31,153 nucleotides of DNA from an uncultured Opitutia bacterium (lineage in GTDB: Bacteria; Verrucomicrobiota; Verrucomicrobiia; Opitutales; UBA953): contig CALNBE010000185.1 in assembly GCA_937874455.1 (NCBI GenBank), positions 1 through 31,153 of the forward strand. The letters are read 5' to 3'. Under the pieces are notes generated by a model. It saw only the letters and a list, made by a program, of their open reading frames with translations, ran no database searches and was not told the origin of the DNA. Shown one piece after another: positions 28,402-31,153 of the stretch. Position 1 is the stretch's first letter. Each line of letters starts with the position of its first letter. The position numbers and the translations under genes were made by a program.

Positions 28402-30567
28402 CTAGCGGCGGCGGCGCAGTGCGAGCAGGCCCAGCAGTATTGCTCCGCCAATCGCGGCGTAGGTGGAAGGTTCGGGCACCGCGGTCACGATCAGGCTTCC
28501 ACCCTGATAAGCAAAGGAAAATTCGGTGCTGTTGGTCTGGATGTCCACCCCGGAGAGATCAACGGATTTGCCGCCAAAAAAGTCCAGTGTCATGCCATCG
28601 ACCAGTCCGGTGCCATCGTTGACGGCGATGAACAAAATGCTGTCTGTTTCGAAGGTGATGCTGCTGGCTTGCAGCACATCGAAGGTGCCGTCGGCGTATT
28701 CCACGAGAAGTCGGGCTCCGGCCTCGATGGAGACATTTTGGGCGGTCAACGTGCCGATGGAGTTGCCCGGGGCGAGGGTTGCGCCGTCCTTTACGATGAT
28801 GTCGCCCAGCGACCCTGTTCCGCCGAGGGTTCCCTCGCGCACGGTGGTCAGGCCATTGTAGGTACCGTTTAGCGCCAGCGTGCCAGTGCCGATTTTGGTC
28901 AGCCCGAGGCTGCCGTCGGTGGCGGTAAACGTGTTGGCGGTTCCCACGGTGTACTCCTGTGTGTCAAAGGTTAGCCCGCCATCCTTGATGTTGATGCGGA
29001 CCAGTTCTGCGGAACCGCTTCCTTCAGTGTTCCAGATGTACGCGAAGGCTTCCTTGCTGGCGGTGGCGCGAATGGTTCCCCCGTCGGCATTGATTTTGGC
29101 GGTGTCGGCGGTTGCGCCTCCGCCGGTGGCAATGTAGGCGATTTCCAGGATACCGTTGCCGCTGAGGTTGACTTCACTCGTTATATTGCCTCCGACATCG
29201 CTGCCGTCGTGACGCCCCATCAGTAGGGATTCCGCCTTGAGCACGGCATCATCGGCAATGTTGATGGTCGCGGTTCCCTTGCCAAATTGCGCCATGTGGA
29301 GTTGGCCGGCGGTGGTAAAGGTGGCGTCGTCACTGAGGGAGATCGAGACATGGGCCTCGAGGTCTTTGCTACCGGTGTCCAGCATGGTGAACCTGCTGGC
29401 GGAGGTCGATTTATAGGAACTGTTTCCTGACAGAGAAATGGTCGTGTCGTATTTGGCGGAGATGTAAGTCGTTTGTGTCTCCAAGGAGGCATCGTCGGAC
29501 ATGGTCAGGGTGGACGAGCTACCGGCGCCGCCCCGGCCCATTTGAAATTGCTTTGCCGTGATCTTGGCGTTGTCGGACATGGTGATGGAGCCGGAGGATT
29601 TGCCACGGGCAACTTCGATGGTGGCGTTTTCCACATGAAGTTGGGAATTCCCGCTCATGATCAAGAAACCGGCCTGGGTGGAGTTGCCGATTGCCACCCG
29701 GCTGGTGGTGGCGTTGCTGTTCAGGGTGCCTCCGGTGAGTTCCAGTGTTCCCATGGTCACTCCCCATTCCTTGGAGCCGAGGATGTTGACGGTGCCTCCG
29801 TTGATCTGGATCTTGGCGTTGTTGCCATAGTTGGAGCCGTCCTCAAAGCGCAAGGCGTCGGCGGATTCGCCACTGCCGATATTGACCGTGCCACCGTTGA
29901 TTATGATGGCGGCATTTCCCTCGCCGTTGTTGGTGACCAGCAGGCGGTCGCTAATGTTGACCGTGCCGCCATCCACCACAAAAGCGCTGGTGGCACCCTC
30001 GGTCACGTGGATTCGGGTGCCGGAGAAGCTCGCGGTTCCTGAAACGGTGACGGTGGTGCCTCCGGAGAGGGACATCTTGTTTTCTGCGGTGAAGGAACCG
30101 CCACTGATGTTGACGGTGCTGCTGGCGATGTCCGCAAGACCCGTGGCGCTTGCGCTATCTCCGGAAAGTTTCTGCAGCGTGAACGAACCCCCTGAGAGAG
30201 TGAGGGTGCTGTCGCTACCCATGGATAGCTTGGTAAAGGTTATTTCCCCGCCCTCCACGGCCATGCTACTCGAGGCCAACTCTAAACTGCCGAAGACAAT
30301 ATCGTTGTAGATGTCGGCAACAGTGAGGGTTGGCCCGGTTGTTCCGATGATGGATACGGAGTCCTCCGCGTCCGGGGCCTGTCCAGTGGTCCAGTTTGCG
30401 CCATCGCTCCAGCTGCTGCCATCGCCTGCGCCGTTCCAGTCGGCGTAGTTGTCGCCAAAGGCAAACGATGCACCGGAAGTCAACGCGGCCACCAGCAAAG
30501 CGGCTAGGGAGAATTTGGTGGAGACGGGAGAAAAACAAGAATTGGTGGAGTAAAACGAGCGTGTCAT
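28402..30567 (-). CDS. PEP-CTERM-anchored beta-helix surface protein with autotransporter-type repeats
   Basis: The 721-residue protein has an N-terminal signal peptide (cleavage likely near Ala36). A long Gly/Ser/Thr-rich region follows, built of repeated strands such as INGGTVNI, typical of a right-handed beta-helix. An autotransporter-associated beta-strand repeat block (GLTKIGTGTLALNGTYNG, then TVREGTLGGTGSL) comes next. The C-terminus is a PEP-CTERM sorting signal: VPEPSTYAA, a hydrophobic helix, then RRRR. Such tails are processed by exosortase, and the protein is then exported to the surface or an extracellular matrix. No exosortase and no outer-membrane barrel are present here. Composition is less G-rich than the neighbours. 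A TATGAT sequence on the minus strand (30595-30590) may be its -10 box. Ligand and role are unknown. Confidence 0.88.
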   Translation of the reverse strand: MTRSFYSTNSCFSPVSTKFSLAALLVAALTSGASFAFGDNYADWNGAGDGSSWSDGANWTTGQAPDAEDSVSIIGTTGPTLTVADIYNDIVFGSLELASSSMAVEGGEITFTKLSMGSDSTLTLSGGSFTLQKLSGDSASATGLADIASSTVNISGGSFTAENKMSLSGGTTVTVSGTASFSGTRIHVTEGATSAFVVDGGTVNISDRLLVTNNGEGNAAIIINGGTVNIGSGESADALRFEDGSNYGNNAKIQINGGTVNILGSKEWGVTMGTLELTGGTLNSNATTSRVAIGNSTQAGFLIMSGNSQLHVENATIEVARGKSSGSITMSDNAKITAKQFQMGRGGAGSSSTLTMSDDASLETQTTYISAKYDTTISLSGNSSYKSTSASRFTMLDTGSKDLEAHVSISLSDDATFTTAGQLHMAQFGKGTATINIADDAVLKAESLLMGRHDGSDVGGNITSEVNLSGNGILEIAYIATGGGATADTAKINADGGTIRATASKEAFAYIWNTEGSGSAELVRINIKDGGLTFDTQEYTVGTANTFTATDGSLGLTKIGTGTLALNGTYNGLTTVREGTLGGTGSLGDIIVKDGATLAPGNSIGTLTAQNVSIEAGARLLVEYADGTFDVLQASSITFETDSILFIAVNDGTGLVDGMTLDFFGGKSVDLSGVDIQTNSTEFSFAYQGGSLIVTAVPEPSTYAAIGGAILLGLLALRRRR

Positions 30568-30809
30568 GCGCTACCAATGATTTCTATTGATCATATGTTC
30601 AACAAAAAACGACAGCTATAGCACCATGAGTTGCAGAAAATAATGCAATTGGGTGGTGGCTTTGGGGCGCTGGGCTGCGAAGGCTCAAGCGGGCGCGTGA
30701 TTTTCCCGGATCCGGCGCGGGAGGTGTGGCTTTAGGAGAAGTTGAAAAAGCTTCCGGACGCGCATGCGCAGGAAGGGGCAGGCGAAGCAATTTTCTTTGC
30801 TGCGGAGAG

Positions 30810-31153
30810 TTATTTTTTCGGATTTTCCGGTGCGCTCTGCCGGGGGAGTTGGGCGAGGAGATCGGCGCGGGTGAGGGTGCCGGAGAAGGTGATGGTGTTT
30901 TCCTTGGCGGCGAGGGCGGGATTTTGGAGGCGAAGGCTGGCGAAGGGGAATTTTTGCAGGTGGGCCAAGAGGCGGGCGGCCTCGTCGGCGGAAACCGCCT
31001 GCAGTTGCGCGTCGAGGCGGATGGTACCGTCGGTGCCGGAGAGAAAAAGTGTGGCGCGGGCGAGATGGGGCGCGAAGGAATTTCCTTTGAGTTGCTGGCG
31101 CAGGCGGTCGGCGTCGAGCGCGGCGCAAAACCAGACGTCGGCGGGCGGCGGGG
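30810..31153 (-). CDS. C-terminal part of an unrecognised protein (runs off the right edge)
   Basis: Reading the minus strand from the right edge gives 113 residues in one open frame ending at a TAA (30812-30810). It begins PPPADVWFCAALDADRLRQQ and ends QSAPENPKK. No cysteine cluster, membrane segment or family motif is visible. The repeated alternation of hydrophobic and charged residues suggests a mixed alpha/beta soluble or periplasmic domain. The codon usage (high GC, C in third position) matches the neighbouring minus-strand genes, which supports real coding. The start lies outside the window. The 242 bp between it and the PEP-CTERM start contains no convincing gene. Confidence 0.6.
   Translation of the reverse strand, partial: PPPADVWFCAALDADRLRQQLKGNSFAPHLARATLFLSGTDGTIRLDAQLQAVSADEAARLLAHLQKFPFASLRLQNPALAAKENTITFSGTLTRADLLAQLPRQSAPENPKK

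Noticed and set aside
28402..30567. A true type V autotransporter
   Set aside because: The repeats are autotransporter-like, but the protein ends in a PEP-CTERM signal and has no outer-membrane beta-barrel.

Overview
The window is a high-GC stretch of a bacterial chromosome. It very probably comes from the phylum Verrucomicrobiota, with class Opitutae as the best guess. The reasons are a complete division and cell wall (dcw) cluster in a lineage-specific form, with a fused murC-murB gene, a LysM protein between murD and ftsW, and a divergent FtsZ. A PEP-CTERM surface protein with autotransporter-type beta repeats points the same way. The assignment rests on gene content, not on a marker gene search.

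Layout. 1-1244, minus strand: the 5' two thirds of aroC (chorismate synthase, cut by the window edge), a rho-independent terminator, and a small lipoprotein. 1245-1749: a roughly 500 bp control region with two DnaA-box-like tandem repeats and a phased TGGG array that is the expected MraZ operator. 1750-21158, plus strand: mraZ, rsmH, a 70-residue membrane protein of unknown function, an ftsL-like gene, ftsI/pbpB, murE, murF, mraY, murD, a LysM lipoprotein, ftsW, murG, murC-murB, ddl, ftsQ, ftsA and ftsZ. Many of these genes overlap as ATGA or lie a few bases apart, so long polycistronic transcripts are likely. 21148-27744, minus strand: a CcoI/FixI-type copper P-type ATPase, a SafE/DsbD-like membrane protein, queA, dus, a bifunctional nuclease-family protein and a lipoprotein MsrB. 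27830-28162, plus strand: an IscA/ErpA-type Fe-S carrier. 28402-30567, minus strand: a PEP-CTERM beta-helix protein. 30810 to the right edge, minus strand: the C-terminus of an unrecognised protein.

How the genes work together. The plus-strand cluster encodes the cytoplasmic route from UDP-MurNAc to lipid II (MurB, C, D, E, F, Ddl, MraY, MurG), the septal polymerase pair FtsW and FtsI, their FtsQ/FtsL-type partners, and the FtsA/FtsZ ring. The DNPR motif in MurE predicts meso-diaminopimelate in the peptide stem. The minus-strand block combines copper delivery for cbb3-type cytochrome oxidase assembly, tRNA modification (queuosine, dihydrouridine) and oxidative repair.

Most notable observations. 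(1) FtsZ has lost the T7-loop catalytic aspartate that corresponds to E. coli Asp212, while keeping the GTP-binding signature and the C-terminal partner-binding peptide. (2) The octamer GGAGGAAA occurs 33 times on the plus strand and only 6 times in the opposite orientation by my hand count. It ignores gene direction and reading frame, and it forms a longer element placed exactly at the stop codons of ftsZ and iscA. (3) The MraZ operator is unusually long and phased, and lies next to tandem DnaA-box-like repeats. (4) The MurB part of the fusion carries Cys where the catalytic Ser is expected. No mobile element, CRISPR array, rRNA or tRNA was seen.
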